In this document: positions 46,026 to 56,430 of the stretch, in pieces
How positions within the stretch are numbered: position 1 is the first letter of the stretch
Layout of the letters: each line of letters begins with the position of its first letter
Origin: Enterobacter ludwigii
Lineage (GTDB): Bacteria > Pseudomonadota > Gammaproteobacteria > Enterobacterales > Enterobacteriaceae
Assembly (NCBI GenBank): GCA_023023105.1
Contig: CP083825.1
Location: 62,001-126,000 of the forward strand
Direction of reading: 5' to 3'
Length of the DNA stretch: 64,000 nt
Position numbers and translations under genes: made by a program
Notes under the pieces: model-generated
What the model was told of the DNA's origin: nothing
Seen by the model: the letters and a program-made list of their open reading frames with translations, nothing else
Databases searched by the model: none

Positions 46026-47033
46026 ATGGGTAGCACCGGAAGTGTAAGCTCCTGGGATGAAGCGTTATTAATTGCCGCCATCCAATACCCCGTTCCCGTT
46101 ATTAAAGGACCGGAGGATATCCAGATACAGGTCGATAAGATTTGTAAGGCCGTTGACTCCACCAAAGCCGGATATCCGGGACTTGATGTTATCGTCTTCC
46201 CGGAATATTCAACCCAGGGACTGAATACTAAAATCTGGACCTATGACGAGATGTTACTCACTCTCGATAGCCCGGAGATTGGTCAGTTCAAAGAGGCCTG
46301 TATCCGCAACGGCATCTGGGGGGTATTTTCCTTAATGGAGCGCAATGAAGACCCGTCTCTTCCACCGTACAACACCGCTATTATCATTAACGATCGGGGC
46401 GATATCGCTCTGCATTACCGCAAGCTGCAACCATGGGTTCCGATTGAGCCCTGGATGCCGGGAAATATGGGAATGCCGGTATGCGATGGGCCTAAAGGTT
46501 CTAAACTCGCCGTCTGCATATGCCATGACGGCATGTTCCCGGAACTGGCGCGTGAGGCTGCTTATAAAGGCTGCAATGTCTATATCCGTATTTCGGGCTA
46601 TTCCACGCAGGTGAACGATCAGTGGATCTGGACAAACCGGACGAATGCCTGGCAAAACCTGATGTATACCGTTTCGGTGAATCTGGCCGGTTATGACGAT
46701 GTCTTTTATTACTTCGGCGAGGGTACGGTCTGCAATTATGACGGTAACGTCATTCAGCAGGGGCACCGCAACCCATGGGAAATTGTTACCGCAGAGCTGT
46801 TCCCGCGCCTGGTGGATAAAGCGCGTGAAAACTGGGCGTTGGAAAACAATATTTTCAACCTTGGCTGCCGGGGCTATGTCGGCAAACCGGGAGGCGAACG
46901 CGAGAATTACCTGACCTGGGTGCGCGATCTTGCCAATGGCGAATACAAACTTCCGTGGGATGAAAATGTCAAAATTCGCGATGGCTGGAAGTATTATCCT
47001 GATGGGGTGCAATTAGGCCCGCTACCTAAATAA
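46026..47033 (+). CDS. amiF: Formamidase AmiF (nitrilase superfamily)
   Basis: This 335-residue enzyme hydrolyses formamide to formate and ammonia. The E-K-C triad of the nitrilase fold is in place: E60 (VFPEYSTQG), K133 (LHYRKLQPW), and C166 ([23 protein letters not shown]). The [38 protein letters not shown] stretch matches Helicobacter pylori AmiF as I recall it, distinguishing it from the broader AmiE amidase by its specificity region. It is last in the urt-type operon, coupling import of the amide to its hydrolysis. GAGAGG precedes the start. Confidence 0.94.
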   Translation: MGSTGSVSSWDEALLIAAIQYPVPVIKGPEDIQIQVDKICKAVDSTKAGYPGLDVIVFPEYSTQGLNTKIWTYDEMLLTLDSPEIGQFKEACIRNGIWGVFSLMERNEDPSLPPYNTAIIINDRGDIALHYRKLQPWVPIEPWMPGNMGMPVCDGPKGSKLAVCICHDGMFPELAREAAYKGCNVYIRISGYSTQVNDQWIWTNRTNAWQNLMYTVSVNLAGYDDVFYYFGEGTVCNYDGNVIQQGHRNPWEIVTAELFPRLVDKARENWALENNIFNLGCRGYVGKPGGERENYLTWVRDLANGEYKLPWDENVKIRDGWKYYPDGVQLGPLPK

Positions 47034-47225
47034 ATTGAGTGTGCCAGGCGCTAAGTCAATCACTTTAAAGACTGAAGTCTGGCGCAGTAGCCCCTGAAAG
47101 TTGAATATCCAATTCCAATGAGTAGGGGGCTGAGCCATCCGGTAAGGGCTGAATTTGCCTGCGGGATTGGCTCAGCCCGCCAGACCGGTTTGGTGTTGCG
47201 CCGGACAATGTCCGGCGGCAAAGAA
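47034..47225. other. Short gap after amiF with hairpins
   Basis: 192 bp without a gene. A GCCGGACA-ATG-TCCGGC type stem (about 47199-47216) could act as a transcript end, though no T-run follows. The IS1 remnant starts at 47226. Confidence 0.4.
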
Positions 47226-47240
47226 GGTAATGACTCCAAC

Positions 47241-47744
47241 TTACTGATAGTGTTTTATGTTCAGATAATGCCCGATGACTTTGTCATGCAGCTCCACCGA
47301 TTTTGAGAACGACAGTGACTTCCTGCCCAGCCTTGCCAGATGCTGCCTCAGATTCAGGTTATGCCGCTCAATGCGCTGCGTATATCGCTTGCTGATAACG
47401 TGCAGTTCTCCCTTCAGGCGTGATTCATAAAGCGGCCAGCCATCCGTCATCCATACCACGACCTCAAAGGCCGACAGCAGGCCCGGAAGACGCTCCAGCG
47501 TGGACAACGTGCGTTCACCGAATACGTGCGCCACAACCGTCCTCCGTATCCTGTCATACGCGTAAAACAACCAGCGCTGGCGTGATTTAGCGCCGACATA
47601 ACCCCACTGTTCGTCCATTTCCGCGCAAACAATGACGTCACTGCCCGGTTGTATGCGTGAGGTTACCGACTGCGGTCTGAGTTTTTTAAGTGACGTAAAA
47701 TCGTGTTGAGGCCAACGCCCATAATGCGGGCGGTTGCCCGGCAT
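47241..47744 (-). CDS. insB: IS1 InsB (third copy)
   Basis: This 167-residue catalytic frame is like the copy at 8794, with small differences ([16 protein letters not shown]). The reading frame is intact, but one IS end is missing. Confidence 0.9.
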   Translation of the reverse strand: MPGNRPHYGRWPQHDFTSLKKLRPQSVTSRIQPGSDVIVCAEMDEQWGYVGAKSRQRWLFYAYDRIRRTVVAHVFGERTLSTLERLPGLLSAFEVVVWMTDGWPLYESRLKGELHVISKRYTQRIERHNLNLRQHLARLGRKSLSFSKSVELHDKVIGHYLNIKHYQ

Positions 47745-47938
47745 CCAACGCCATTCATGGCCATATCAATGATTTTCTGGTGCGTACCGGGCTGAGAGGC
47801 GGTGTAAGTGAACTGTAGTTGCCATGTTTTACGGCAGTGAGAGCAGAGATAGCGCTGATGTCCGGCAGTGCTTTTGCCGTTACGCACCACGCCTTCAGTA
47901 GCGGAGCAGGAAGGACATCTGATTGAAATGGAAGCCAC
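47663..47938 (-). CDS. insA: IS1 InsA (third copy), start region rearranged
   Basis: The insA frame retains its zinc-ribbon and HTH from [16 protein letters not shown] onward. The GTG start is at the boundary (47938), and the original promoter and left end are replaced. An upstream in-frame start at 47962 would add eight residues from flanking DNA. Confidence 0.75.
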   Translation of the reverse strand: MASISIRCPSCSATEGVVRNGKSTAGHQRYLCSHCRKTWQLQFTYTASQPGTHQKIIDMAMNGVGCRATARIMGVGLNTILRHLKNSDRSR

Positions 47939-48122
47939 CCGCACAGCGCGCTGGGATATCACTCCCCGAGGGAATACCGGCAGCGGACATCGTTAACTTA
48001 AGATACAAAAGCTGTTCGGAGATGGAGGGTCAAGATCAGGGTGACCTGCGCCATGATGTTATCCGAGCCCTGTTTCCTAATCACTACACCGGTATTTGAT
48101 TACCCAGGTCAACTTCAGGCTG
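47939..48122. other. Junction DNA between IS1 and IS66 remnants
   Basis: About 184 bp without a gene. It is presumably IS66-family end sequence and other debris, and no clear inverted repeat could be assigned. Confidence 0.35.
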
Positions 48123-48447
48123 TTACAGGGACGGCAACCGTGTCAGCACATCCTTGAGATAGGCATACGGATCGTGCCCATTATTACGGGCCGACTGGAT
48201 CAAACTCATGATCGCAGCAGCGCGCTTGAGTATGCGAACCCACGCCGAGCATTTGAGAAGGCAACGGGATGAACGCTGGCTGGATAGCCGTGGTTTTCTG
48301 GGTAGGCAGCCGAATCCATTTGTGGTCGAGGTTGGCATTGAGGCTGTAGCCCAAGGCGATGTTTGCGATGGAGGCACCGGGTTCAGAACACTCCTGAATG
48401 ACATGAGCCTTGAAAGATTTGCTGTAGGTACGGCGCTGAGGGCGCAT
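48123..48447 (-). pseudogene. IS66-family remnant (tnpA start fused to tnpC end)
   Basis: From ATG 48447 the minus strand reads an IS66 orfA/TnpA start (RPQRRTYSKSFKAHVIQECSEPGASIANIALGYSLNANLDHKW). Near 48237 it joins the C-terminus of TnpC in another frame (AAAIMSLIQSARNNGHDPYAYLKDVLTRLPSL, stop 48123). About 2 kb of the element, including all catalytic residues, has been deleted. The left edge of the imported heat-resistance segment lies close by. Confidence 0.8.
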
Positions 48448-48458
48448 GGAAAATCCGC

Positions 48459-48725
48459 TTGATGGGCCATGGCCTTCGGCGGCGGTGTCGGGAAGGTGTG
48501 TTGGCCGGACGGATACTGTTGAACTACGTTGTCTGGGGCAACGGAAGTGTTTCGGCCCGACTCTGGAACGCGATCCGCAGCGACGACTGGGCAATTCCGC
48601 ACGTTAGCCTGAGCAGCCTCGGGGAAATCGTCGTCTGGGCGCGCCCAGACGAGTTTCCGCCAAGGAACATGCAGACGAGCAAGGGGCTGCGGGCACTCGG
48701 CTACAACGTGAGGATCGGTGTTTGA
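48459..48725 (+). CDS. Unknown frame, possible gene fragment
   Basis: The frame of 88 codons ends VVWGNGSVSARLWNAIRSDDWAIPHVSLSSLGEIVVWARPDEFPPRNMQTSKGLRALGYNVRIGV. The second half appears protein-like. The N-terminal part overlaps the IS66 boundary, suggesting truncation. I do not recognise the family. Confidence 0.3.
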   Translation: MMGHGLRRRCREGVLAGRILLNYVVWGNGSVSARLWNAIRSDDWAIPHVSLSSLGEIVVWARPDEFPPRNMQTSKGLRALGYNVRIGV

Positions 48726-48854
48726 TCGAGGCGCCTGTGGTACACGCAGGCTGACGAGCCAGGCGCTGTCCATTGCCTGATCAGACCGCCCCCCTGTGCC
48801 TTGCCTGAGCAGTTGACCTGCATCAATGGGGCGGGAGAACGCTGCACATTGACT

Positions 48855-48883
48855 CTTGAAGTTATTCATAGTAGGTCTAATAT
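48855..48883 (+). promoter_or_regulatory. Promoter of the heat-resistance locus (sigma32/sigma70-like)
   Basis: CTTGAA (48855-48860) and TAATAT (48878-48883) are separated by 17 bp, 64 bp before the first gene of the locus. The -35 fits the sigma32 core CTTGAA, while the -10 is sigma70-like rather than CCCCATNT. A hybrid heat-inducible promoter is plausible given the genes downstream. Confidence 0.5.
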
Positions 48884-48946
48884 TACAAAGTATTGCAAGG
48901 ATTTCCTTGGCCGGAACCGCAAAGCGACGCGATTGGAGAGGGTGAG

Positions 48947-49228
48947 ATGAAAGCGCACCTACAGGTGATTTTCACGCTCGATGAATTGGCTGCGTACTTG
49001 AAAGTCGGCAAGCGGACGCTTTATCGGCTCGCCGCACACGGGGAAATTCCGGCTTTCAAGGTGGGCGGGACGTGGCGGCTTCGTCAAAGTGAAATCGATC
49101 AGTGCATCAATGATCAGACCCGAGCCGGAGCAAAGAAGGAGGTGATGCGCAAGCGTGAACAGCAGAAGTCATCCGAGCAGCCCGTGTCGCCTGGGCGCAC
49201 TGCCCGTCGCAGCAGGCAAAGGGCTTGA
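48947..49228 (+). CDS. HTH (excisionase/MerR-like) DNA-binding protein of the LHR locus
   Basis: This 93-residue protein has a single helix-turn-helix of the excisionase family: FTLDELAAYLKVGKRTLYRLAAHGEIPAFKVGGTWRLRQSEIDQCI. A basic Arg/Gln-rich tail follows. ATG 48947 has GAGAGGGTGAG just upstream; a longer frame starts at 48893. It is the usual first gene of the transmissible heat-resistance locus, so it may regulate the following genes. Codon use shifts to GC-rich from here. Confidence 0.88.
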   Translation: MKAHLQVIFTLDELAAYLKVGKRTLYRLAAHGEIPAFKVGGTWRLRQSEIDQCINDQTRAGAKKEVMRKREQQKSSEQPVSPGRTARRSRQRA

Positions 49229-49262
49229 GTAACTCGTTTTCCAATTTTTCTGGAGGTATGAC

Positions 49263-49832
49263 ATGGACATCGATTTCAAGAAGTTGGCTCCCTGGAACTG
49301 GTTCAAGAACGAGCAGCAAGAGCAGCAGACCGCCTCTTCCCTGCCGGTGCAGCGCAATGACCTGCCAGCGGCGAGCGGGCCAGTCAGCCCGATCCTGCAA
49401 CTGCATCGGGAAATCGACCGGCTGTTCGATGACGCATTCCGGGGCTTCGGTTTTCCGGCGTTGAACATGCCGCAGTGGCCATCCGATTGGTCGGGCATGC
49501 TGAAGCCGGCCCTGGACATCCAGGAAACCGACAAGCAGTACAAGATTACCCTGGAAGTGCCCGGTGTCGAGGAGAAGGACATCCAGATAACTCTCGACAA
49601 CGACGTGCTGATGGTGCGTGGCGAGAAGCGCCAGGAACAGGAGAAGAAGGAAGGTGGCTTCCACCGTGTGGAGCGCTCCTACGGCAGCTTTCAGCGTGCC
49701 TTGAACCTGCCTGACGACGCCAACCAGGATTCGATCAAGGCATCGTTCAAGAACGGGGTGCTCACGGTCACGATCGACAAGCGCGAGGTCAGCGCGCCGA
49801 AGCAGGGACGCTCGATCCCGATCAACGGCTGA
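49263..49832 (+). CDS. hsp20: Small heat shock protein, Hsp20 family (sHsp20)
   Basis: This 189-residue ATP-independent holdase has a Gln-rich N-terminal arm (MDIDFKKLAPWNWFKNEQQEQQT). The alpha-crystallin domain (about 80-175) begins PALDIQETDKQYKITLEVPGVEEKDIQI and ends GVLTVTIDKRE with the conserved A/G-x-L motif, followed by a short IPI tail (RSIPING). It prevents aggregation and hands substrates to ClpK. A GGAGG ribosome-binding site precedes the start. clpK follows after 105 bp. Confidence 0.93.
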   Translation: MDIDFKKLAPWNWFKNEQQEQQTASSLPVQRNDLPAASGPVSPILQLHREIDRLFDDAFRGFGFPALNMPQWPSDWSGMLKPALDIQETDKQYKITLEVPGVEEKDIQITLDNDVLMVRGEKRQEQEKKEGGFHRVERSYGSFQRALNLPDDANQDSIKASFKNGVLTVTIDKREVSAPKQGRSIPING

Positions 49833-49937
49833 CGTCGCCGGCTCGTTCGTCACAAGAAAAACCCGGCACGAGACGAGGAGTCGCGGCTCGCGATGCCTCG
49901 TCTCCTCAACCTTGTCAACCTTCTCAGGAGCATCAGC

Positions 49938-52787
49938 ATGGCCAGAAAACAATGCCAGGTCTGCGGCCAACCCGCCACCGTGCGGGTGGAAGCCAATCTC
50001 AACGGTCGTAACAGCACCATGCTGTTGTGCGACGACCATTACCGGCAATTAGTGCGCCAGCAAAAGCGCACCGTTTCGCCGCTGGAAGCCTTGTTCGGCT
50101 CGCGCAGCGGCCTGTTCGAGGACTTCCTCGGCAGTGACTTCTTCCGCATCGGCGAAGACGCGACGCCAGTTGCCGCCGATACCGATGACGTGGTCGATGC
50201 CTCGTTTGGCGAGCCCGCCACCGCAGGTTCGGGTGCGCCGCGCCGTCGCGGCAGTGGGCTGGCCAGCCGCATCAGCGAACAGTCGGAAGCCTTGCTGCAG
50301 GAGGCCGCCAAACACGCTGCCGAATTTGGCCGCTCCGAGGTGGATACCGAACATCTGCTGCTGGCGCTGGCCGACAGCGACGTGGTCAAGACCATCCTGG
50401 GTCAGTTCAAGATCAAGGTCGATGACCTCAAGCGGCAGATCGAGTCTGAGGCCAAGCGCGGGGACAAGCCCTTCGAGGGCGAGATCGGCGTGTCGCCGCG
50501 CGTGAAGGATGCGCTCAGCCGCGCCTTCGTGGCCTCCAATGAACTCGGCCATTCTTATGTCGGTCCAGAGCATTTCCTGATCGGTCTGGCCGAGGAAGGC
50601 GAAGGGCTGGCCGCCAACCTGCTGCGCCGCTACGGCCTGACGCCGCAGGCGCTGCGCCAACAGGTCAACAAGGTGGTCGGCAAGGGCGCCGAGGATGGCC
50701 GCGCTGAGACGCCGACCAACACGCCAGAACTCGACAAGTACTCGCGCGACCTGACCAAGATGGCGCGCGACGGCAAGCTCGACCCGGTGATCGGCCGCGC
50801 GCAGGAGATCGAAACCACCATCGAGGTGCTGGCCCGGCGCAAGAAGAACAACCCGGTGCTGATCGGCGAGCCGGGTGTGGGCAAGACCGCCATCGTCGAA
50901 GGGCTGGCGCAGCGCATGGTGGCGGGTGAAGTGCCCGAGACCTTGCGCGACAAGCGCCTGGTGGAACTCAACATCAACGCCATGGTGGCCGGCGCCAAAT
51001 ATCGCGGCGAGTTCGAGGAGCGCGTGCAGAAGGTGCTGAAGGAGGTGACCGAGCACCAGGGCGAGCTGATTTTGTTCATCGACGAGGTGCACACCATCGT
51101 CGGTGCCGGCCAGGGCGGTGGCGAAGGCGGGCTGGACGTGGCCAACGTGTTCAAACCGATGATGGCGCGCGGTGAACTCAACCTGATCGGCGCCACGACG
51201 CTGAACGAGTACCAGAAATACATCGAGAAGGATGCTGCACTGGAGCGGCGCTTCCAGCCGGTGACGGTGCCCGAGCCGACGGTGGCCCAGGCCATCATGA
51301 TTCTGCGCGGCCTGCGCGACACCTTCGAGGCGCACCACAAGGTCAGCATCTCCGAGGACGCGATCATCGCGGCAGCCGAGTTGTCCGACCGCTACATCAC
51401 GGCGCGCTTCCTGCCGGACAAGGCGATCGACCTGCTCGACCAGGCGGCCGCGCGCGTGAAGCTGTCGGCCACGGCCCGGCCGGTGGCCGTGCAGGAGCTG
51501 GAGTCCGAACTGCACCAGCTACGGCGTGAACAGGATTACGTGGCCGCGCGCAAGCAGTACGACCAGGCCGCCGAGCTCGGCAAGCGCATCGAAGCCAAGG
51601 AGGCCGAGCTCAAGAAGCTCGTCGAGGACTGGGAGCGGGAGCGGGCCTCCGGCAGTGCCGAGGTCAAGGCGGAACACGTGGCGCAGGTTGTCTCGCGCCT
51701 GACCGGCATCCCGGTCAACGAGTTGACGGTGGAAGAGTGCGAAAAGCTGCTGCACTTGGAACAACGGCTGCACGAGCGCCTGGTGGGACAAGACGAGGCG
51801 GTCCGTGCCGTGGCCGATGCCGTGCGGCTATCCCGCGCCGGCCTGCGCGAAGGCAGTAAACCGGTGGCTACCTTCCTGTTTCTGGGCCCGACCGGGGTGG
51901 GCAAGACCGAGCTCGCCAAGGCATTGGCCGAATCGATCTACGGCGATGAGCATGCCCTGTTGCGCATCGACATGTCGGAATATGGCGAACGCCATACCGT
52001 GGCGCGGCTGGTGGGCGCGCCTCCGGGCTATGTCGGTTACGACGAAGGCGGTCAGCTCACCGAGAAGGTGCGGCGCAAGCCCTACAGCGTGCTGCTGCTC
52101 GACGAGATCGAGAAGGCACACCCTGACGTCTACAACATCCTGCTGCAAGTGTTCGACGACGGTCGCCTCACCGACGGCAAGGGCCGGGTGGTGGATTTCA
52201 CCAACACCATCATCATCGCCACGTCCAACCTGGGTTCGGACATCATCCAGCGACGGCTGAAGGCGCGTGAGGCGGCTGGCGAGGAGTACGAAAAGACCAA
52301 GGCCGAGGTCATGGACGTGCTGCGCGGCCACTTCCGGCCCGAGTTCCTCAACCGCATCGACGAGATCATCGTCTTCCATGCGCTGGGCAAGGAGGAGATC
52401 CGCCACATCGTCGGCCTGCAGCTCGATCGCGTGGCGCGCAGCGCCGCCAGCCAGGGCGTGACGCTCACTTTCGATCAGACGCTGATCGACCATTTCGCGG
52501 AAGAAGGCTACAAGCCCGAGTTCGGTGCGCGTGAACTCAAGCGCCTGATCCGCAGCGAGCTGGAAACTGCGCTGGCGCGCGAGATGCTCGGTGGCGGCAT
52601 CGGCAAGGGCGATCACGCCAGCGCACGCTGGGACGACAAGGCCGAACGCGTGGTGTTCGAACGCAAAGAGCCACCGCAGACCCCGGCCGAGCCGGAGCAG
52701 CCGGATGTCGCGAAGGCGACCGAGACGCCGCACGGCGACGCTGGCAAAGACTCGAGCAAGAAGAAGTCGGCGAGCGACGCATCTTGA
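49938..52787 (+). CDS. clpK: ClpK/ClpG-type disaggregase
   Basis: This 949-residue AAA+ disaggregase confers extreme heat tolerance in enterobacteria. It has an N-terminal Cys zinc-like segment ([16 protein letters not shown] ... [10 protein letters not shown]), a Clp N domain (about 110-255), AAA1 with Walker [14 protein letters not shown] (about 310) and Walker [16 protein letters not shown], a short middle domain, AAA2 with [14 protein letters not shown] (about 650) and [14 protein letters not shown], and the C-terminal D2-small domain. A Ser/Lys-rich tail follows. The start ATG 49938 has AGGAG upstream; the longer frame from 49893 lacks one. Size matches ClpK (949 residues). Confidence 0.95.
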   Translation: MARKQCQVCGQPATVRVEANLNGRNSTMLLCDDHYRQLVRQQKRTVSPLEALFGSRSGLFEDFLGSDFFRIGEDATPVAADTDDVVDASFGEPATAGSGAPRRRGSGLASRISEQSEALLQEAAKHAAEFGRSEVDTEHLLLALADSDVVKTILGQFKIKVDDLKRQIESEAKRGDKPFEGEIGVSPRVKDALSRAFVASNELGHSYVGPEHFLIGLAEEGEGLAANLLRRYGLTPQALRQQVNKVVGKGAEDGRAETPTNTPELDKYSRDLTKMARDGKLDPVIGRAQEIETTIEVLARRKKNNPVLIGEPGVGKTAIVEGLAQRMVAGEVPETLRDKRLVELNINAMVAGAKYRGEFEERVQKVLKEVTEHQGELILFIDEVHTIVGAGQGGGEGGLDVANVFKPMMARGELNLIGATTLNEYQKYIEKDAALERRFQPVTVPEPTVAQAIMILRGLRDTFEAHHKVSISEDAIIAAAELSDRYITARFLPDKAIDLLDQAAARVKLSATARPVAVQELESELHQLRREQDYVAARKQYDQAAELGKRIEAKEAELKKLVEDWERERASGSAEVKAEHVAQVVSRLTGIPVNELTVEECEKLLHLEQRLHERLVGQDEAVRAVADAVRLSRAGLREGSKPVATFLFLGPTGVGKTELAKALAESIYGDEHALLRIDMSEYGERHTVARLVGAPPGYVGYDEGGQLTEKVRRKPYSVLLLDEIEKAHPDVYNILLQVFDDGRLTDGKGRVVDFTNTIIIATSNLGSDIIQRRLKAREAAGEEYEKTKAEVMDVLRGHFRPEFLNRIDEIIVFHALGKEEIRHIVGLQLDRVARSAASQGVTLTFDQTLIDHFAEEGYKPEFGARELKRLIRSELETALAREMLGGGIGKGDHASARWDDKAERVVFERKEPPQTPAEPEQPDVAKATETPHGDAGKDSSKKKSASDAS

Positions 52788-52978
52788 TGGCGGGCGAGGC
52801 TGCCGTGTCCGACTCCATCAGCCTGGCATGGGCAGCCTCCCTGGCATCGATCGCGGTGGCGGTCGTGGCCGCGGGTCACGCGGTCGTCTACAAGCGTGAT
52901 CCGCGGTCGGCCACGCCGTGGGGGCTGCTCATCAGCGGCGGCACTGCCCTCCCGCTCGCTGGCCATCCGTTTGCGTGA
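52784..52978 (+). pseudogene. PLDc_N-like small membrane protein, frameshifted
   Basis: The frame begins within the clpK stop and has a TM helix (LAWAASLASIAVAVVAAGHAVVYKRDPRSATPWGLLIS), a typical phospholipase-D-nuclease N-terminal hairpin (KRDPRSAxxWGLLI). The second helix is lost (GGTALPLAGHPFA), probably by a frameshift. In related loci this small membrane gene lies between clpK and ftsH. Confidence 0.55.
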
Positions 52979-53868
<890 letters not shown>

Positions 53869-53955
53869 AAACAGTAGTAGGTGCCATTCAGAGTAAACCG
53901 ACGGCTCTGTTCAGTGCGTCATCCAATTCGTCGGCATTGTTCAAGGAGAACCGAC

Positions 53956-54414
53956 ATGTCTGCATTGACTCCGTGGGACCCCTTCCGGGAACTGGATGAA
54001 TTGCAAAACCGCCTGGCGACGATGTTCGGACGAATACCTCAGCGACAGGGCGCCCGTACCGGCAACGAAGCCATGACCACGGCGGACTGGGCTCCAATGG
54101 CGGACATCAGCGAGGATGAGAACGCATTCCTCCTCAAGCTGGATCTGCCGGAGGTCCCCAAGGATGCCGTGCGCGTCAGCGCGGAAAACGGTGTGCTCAC
54201 CATCAGCGGCGAGCGCAAACTGGAAAAAGAGGAGCAGGGCAAGAAGTTCCACCGCATCGAACGTGCCTATGGCCGCTTTGTGCGCAGCTTTGTCTTGCCT
54301 GACAACGTTGATCCGACCAAGGTGACGGCTTCCATGAAAGACGGCGTGCTGGAAGTGCGGCTTGTCAAGGCCGAGCAAGCCAAACCGAAACAGATTGAAA
54401 TCTCAGTCAACTAA
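53956..54414 (+). CDS. Second small heat shock protein (sHsp-GI)
   Basis: This 152-residue Hsp20-family holdase has an N-terminal arm (MSALTPWDPFRELDELQNRL) with an alpha-crystallin domain (about 45-140: WAPMADISEDENAFLLKLDLPEVPKDAVRVSAENGVLTISGERKLE ... GKKFHRIERAYGRFVRSFVLPDNVD) ending GVLEVRLVKAEQAKPKQIEI. ATG 53956 has AAGGAG upstream. It is only distantly similar to the sHsp at 49263, so the locus carries two chaperones of different type. Confidence 0.93.
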   Translation: MSALTPWDPFRELDELQNRLATMFGRIPQRQGARTGNEAMTTADWAPMADISEDENAFLLKLDLPEVPKDAVRVSAENGVLTISGERKLEKEEQGKKFHRIERAYGRFVRSFVLPDNVDPTKVTASMKDGVLEVRLVKAEQAKPKQIEISVN

Positions 54415-54436
54415 CTTCAATCAAGAGCCCAAGATC

Positions 54437-55351
54437 ATGAATATCAAACAGCCACAATACACCTTCTCCGCACTTGCCCTGGCGGTCGTCGTCGGACTGA
54501 GCGGACCGGCTCTGGCCCAATCGGCGGCAGGTTCTAGCCCAGGTGCTGCAGCACCCTCTGCCGCATCCAAGGCGGCACAGCCACAGGTAGATGACAAGGC
54601 CGCCCGGGAAGCCGATAAAAAGCGTGCCGAGCTCACTCAAGACGCCATCACGGCGCTCACCAAGACCCAGGAGGCTTTGACCCTCCTTGATGCAAACAAG
54701 ACCAAGGAGGCGCTTGCTGCGCTGGAACTGGCCAGCGGAAAGCTGGAACTGGTATTGGCACGCGACGCCAAACTTGCTTTGGCGCCGGTCGATGTACGCG
54801 TCATCACCCACGATATCCACGCCAACGTGGAATCGGTAAAGAAAGCGGTCAAGTTGTCTCGGGAGTTGTTGGGTGATGGCGAGGTGCAAAAGGCCCGGCC
54901 CATCGTTGCCAATCTGGCCAGCGAAATCGTAATCCAAACCGACAACCTTCCGATGGCAACGTACCCGGCAGCGATCAAGTCGGCCGCACGGCTCATCGAC
55001 AGCGGCAAGATCGACAACGCCAAAGCGGAACTCGCCCGAGCACTGAACACGCTGGTGGTGACCTCGGTCGCCTTTCCTCTGCCCGTGCTACGGGCCGAAG
55101 CCGCGATGGCAAAAGCTGAAAAGCTGGCCGAGACCGACAGGCGCGATGCCAAGCAGAACGAGGAGCTCAGCACCTTGCTGTCGTCCGTGCGCACGGAGAT
55201 CGAGATGGCGCAGATCCTAGGTTATGGCAAGAAGGCGGACTTCAAACCCATCTTCGATCAGGTGAAGTCCATTGAGCAAAAGTCGGCTGGTGGCAAAAGC
55301 GGCAAGGGATGGTTCGACGAGTTGAAGACGCGCATCCAAAAGCTGTTTTGA
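54437..55351 (+). CDS. yfdX1: YfdX family protein 1, exported
   Basis: This 304-residue YfdX-domain protein has a signal peptide (YTFSALALAVVVGLSGPALAQ) and an Ala-rich linker, then a helical YfdX domain (about 75-275: ALTKTQEALTLLDANKTKEALAALELASGKLELVLARDAKLALAPVDVRVITHD; ETIRVEIEMAQILGYGKKADFKPIFDQVK). The C-terminus is GKSGKGWFDELKTRIQKLF. YfdX homologues are periplasmic, pH-sensitive chaperone-like proteins. Its start is 22 bp after the sHsp stop. It shares the same layout as the next gene, indicating tandem duplication. Confidence 0.92.
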   Translation: MNIKQPQYTFSALALAVVVGLSGPALAQSAAGSSPGAAAPSAASKAAQPQVDDKAAREADKKRAELTQDAITALTKTQEALTLLDANKTKEALAALELASGKLELVLARDAKLALAPVDVRVITHDIHANVESVKKAVKLSRELLGDGEVQKARPIVANLASEIVIQTDNLPMATYPAAIKSAARLIDSGKIDNAKAELARALNTLVVTSVAFPLPVLRAEAAMAKAEKLAETDRRDAKQNEELSTLLSSVRTEIEMAQILGYGKKADFKPIFDQVKSIEQKSAGGKSGKGWFDELKTRIQKLF

Positions 55352-55453
55352 GGTGATGAAGGGGCTGACTGCTCTGTCGGTCAGTCTCGCGATGTTCGCA
55401 TTGAGCCCCAATAGATTCGCCTATTTTCACTATCTCATACGAGGCATATCACC

Positions 55454-56341
55454 ATGAATGAGCAAACACCGAATCCCAATGCGACGAACGAAGGAAAAAA
55501 CGAACAGGCCGCGGTAAGCAGCCTTCCTGTCAGTCCAGAGTCCAAGCCTGAAGTCGTCACGGAGGTACAGCCTGAGGTTCAGAAAGAAACGGACTCGCAG
55601 GCGGCAGACAAACGTAAACAAGTCCTCGATGAGGCAGTCTCGGCCTTGTCGCTGACCAAATCAGCGCTGGCCGCACTTGACGGCAAGGACACTGCACGCG
55701 CATTGGCAACGCTGGCCGAAGTGACGGGAAAGCTGGAGCTGATCGTCGCGCGCGAACCCACGCTCGCCCTGGCCGGCGTTGATGTGCGCACCATCGTGCA
55801 CGACTTGTTCGCCAACACGGAAACCATTGAGGCGATGACCGACGAGGCGCTGGATGCCCTCAAACATGGCGAGGTGCAACAGGCTCGCCACGTGCTGGCT
55901 TTGCTGGCCAGTGAAATCGTGATCACGGTCACCAACATCCCTTTGGCGTCCTATCCCGCAGCCGTGAAGGCAGTCGTGCCGCTGATCGATCAGGGCAAGA
56001 TCGAAGAAGCCAAAGCCGCGCTGCAGTCAGCGCTCAGCACGCTGGTCGAGGAGCGCAGCGTGCTTCCGCTGCCCGTCCTGCGTGCGAAGCTGCTCCTGAA
56101 GCGCGCCGAGCCCCTGGTAGAAGATGGTCAGCGCAGCGAAGCATCCAATGAGCGCCTGGAGACATTGTTGAACGAAGCCCGGCAGCAGTTGGAAATGGCA
56201 GAACTGCTGGGCTATGGAAAAAGGAAGGACTTTGAGCCCCTGTACGCTGAACTCAAGAAAATCAAGGAAAAGACGGGAGGGGGAGGCTGCGGAAAAGGCT
56301 GGCTCGATGAAGTCAAGGCAAAACTGTCCAGGTTGTTCTGA
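55454..56341 (+). CDS. yfdX2: YfdX family protein 2, no signal peptide
   Basis: This 295-residue YfdX domain paralogue has a low-complexity charged N-terminus (MNEQTPNPNATNEGKNEQ) in place of a signal peptide, hence probably cytosolic. The core repeats the pattern of YfdX1: ALSLTKSALAALDGKDTARALATLAEVTGKLELIVAREPTLALAGVDVRTIVHD ... LEMAELLGYGKRKDFEPLYAELKKIKEKTGGGGCGKGWLDEVKAKLSRLF. One cysteine sits in the GGGGCGKGW turn. Divergence at both ends suggests the two copies serve different compartments. Confidence 0.92.
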   Translation: MNEQTPNPNATNEGKNEQAAVSSLPVSPESKPEVVTEVQPEVQKETDSQAADKRKQVLDEAVSALSLTKSALAALDGKDTARALATLAEVTGKLELIVAREPTLALAGVDVRTIVHDLFANTETIEAMTDEALDALKHGEVQQARHVLALLASEIVITVTNIPLASYPAAVKAVVPLIDQGKIEEAKAALQSALSTLVEERSVLPLPVLRAKLLLKRAEPLVEDGQRSEASNERLETLLNEARQQLEMAELLGYGKRKDFEPLYAELKKIKEKTGGGGCGKGWLDEVKAKLSRLF

Positions 56342-56430
56342 AACCGCTGGAGAGGGGGCGCATAGCGCCCCCTCTCTTGTCCCATGAGTGTTTGATTTTT
56401 TATTTTGTATAGATCTTTAGGAGATATTGC

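Larger units (their letters stand above)
47226..47938 (-). mobile_element. IS1 third copy, left end missing
   Basis: The right IS1 end is at 47226 (GGTAATGACTCC on the plus strand). The sequence is IS1-like to 47938 (GAAGCCAC, the complement of the insA start), then diverges. About 55 bp of the left end are lost, so this copy is 713 bp and cannot transpose. Orientation is opposite to the other two copies. Confidence 0.93.

Noticed and set aside
50049..51515. 488-codon open frame on the minus strand
   Set aside because: It lies opposite clpK, whose AAA+ motifs are unambiguous. The antisense residues are His/Leu/Arg-rich noise.
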